Assembly: GCA_025408425.1 (NCBI GenBank) | Contig: JANXYX010000001.1 | Location: 310,001 to 374,000 of the forward strand | DNA: 64,000 nt | Direction: 5' to 3' | DNA from: Granulicella sp. | Lineage (GTDB): Bacteria > Acidobacteriota > Terriglobia > Terriglobales > Acidobacteriaceae | Shown here: positions 63,935-64,000 of the stretch, piece by piece | Layout: every line of letters starts with the position of its first letter | Numbering within the stretch: position 1 is the first letter of the stretch | Made by a program: the position numbers and the translations under genes | Notes under the pieces: model-generated | Seen by the model: only the letters and a program-made list of their open reading frames with translations | Database searches by the model: none | Told to the model about the DNA's origin: nothing

Positions 63935-64000
63935 GTGACAAACCAGCGCCAACCAAAGTCGTCAGCACCGTAAACGCCGAGCACTACCAGTGGGGCGGCC
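63931..64000 (+). CDS. start of a cupin-family protein (partial)
   Basis: A GTG start overlaps the carboxylase stop by four bases (GTGA) and opens [20 protein letters not shown], then WGG, before the window ends. The HYQWGG pattern after a short leader resembles the beginning of small cupin proteins whose next residues are usually DGWHL. Only 23 codons are visible, so the family call is tentative. Translational coupling to the carboxylase gene is probable. Confidence 0.5.
   Translation, partial: MSDKPAPTKVVSTVNAEHYQWGG

Noticed and set aside
62267-63952. 561-residue frame antisense to the acyl-CoA carboxylase gene
   Set aside because: The sense strand encodes an unmistakable carboxyltransferase with all motifs. 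The antisense translation is Gly/Asp/Val-rich, as expected for a codon mirror.

Overview
The window looks like chromosomal DNA of an Acidobacteriota member of the Terriglobia type (Granulicella, Terriglobus and Edaphobacter relatives). That placement is inference. It rests on GC-rich G/C-ending codons, many Tat-exported or lipoprotein sugar and peptide enzymes, an ECF sigma micro-operon, and several protein families common in that group. No rRNA, tRNA, CRISPR array or intact transposase was seen. Genes are dense and lie on both strands, and most are ordinary housekeeping or carbohydrate genes.

Layout. 0-5 kb: a Tat-exported oxidoreductase and sugar isomerase pair, a short orphan gene framed by a 30-bp direct repeat, and a DHA2 drug exporter. 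4.8-7.4 kb: an ECF sigma factor, small membrane protein and small coiled-coil protein in one operon, facing a pseudokinase with a SPOR-like tail. 7.6-18.7 kb: zinc-ribbon coiled-coil protein, deoxyribonucleotidase, GNAT, cytochrome c, membrane glycosyltransferase-like protein, YcbB-type L,D-transpeptidase, YdeI-like protein, exported glycosidase, MutY, a methyltransferase and small proteins. 18.9-25.7 kb: OsmC, isoaspartyl peptidase, HGSNAT-like membrane protein, DUF4188 protein, CDF exporter and a frameshifted GH79 gene. 25.7-28.9 kb: hslV and hslU split by a lower-GC gene with a HEPN-type RNxxxH motif. 29-36.8 kb: acyltransferase, transaldolase, FAH-family hydrolase, fibronectin lipoprotein, XRE-cupin regulator, GH27 alpha-galactosidase and a NIPSNAP protein.

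36.8-39.2 kb is a patch of foreign or decayed DNA: a 5'-truncated membrane-protein remnant, a TetR gene with a palindromic candidate operator, an SDR, and a methyltransferase broken by a frameshift and a 3' truncation. 39.3-49.7 kb: ruvB, a diguanylate cyclase, an apparently circularly permuted exported glycerophosphodiesterase, murQ, rhamnose mutarotase, an exported amidohydrolase, an unrecognised 317-residue protein and a GH31 glycosidase. 49.7-56.7 kb: rpoD, a Doc/AbrB toxin-antitoxin pair, a flippase, dnaG with an overlapping leader ORF, and a TrmJ-like methyltransferase. 56.8-64 kb: an S9 peptidase, an AhpD-like protein, an NTF2-like protein, a Y-family polymerase, an orphan membrane protein, an acyl-CoA carboxylase subunit and the start of a cupin gene.

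The theme is periplasmic breakdown of plant or microbial polysaccharide (GH27, GH31, GH79, the MGH1-like enzyme, rhamnose mutarotase) plus wall recycling and cross-linking (MurQ, L,D-transpeptidase). The most unusual items are the HEPN-like gene inside hslVU, the repeat-bounded insertion at 2.4-3.0 kb, the permuted phosphodiesterase, and the long HslV N-terminal extension.
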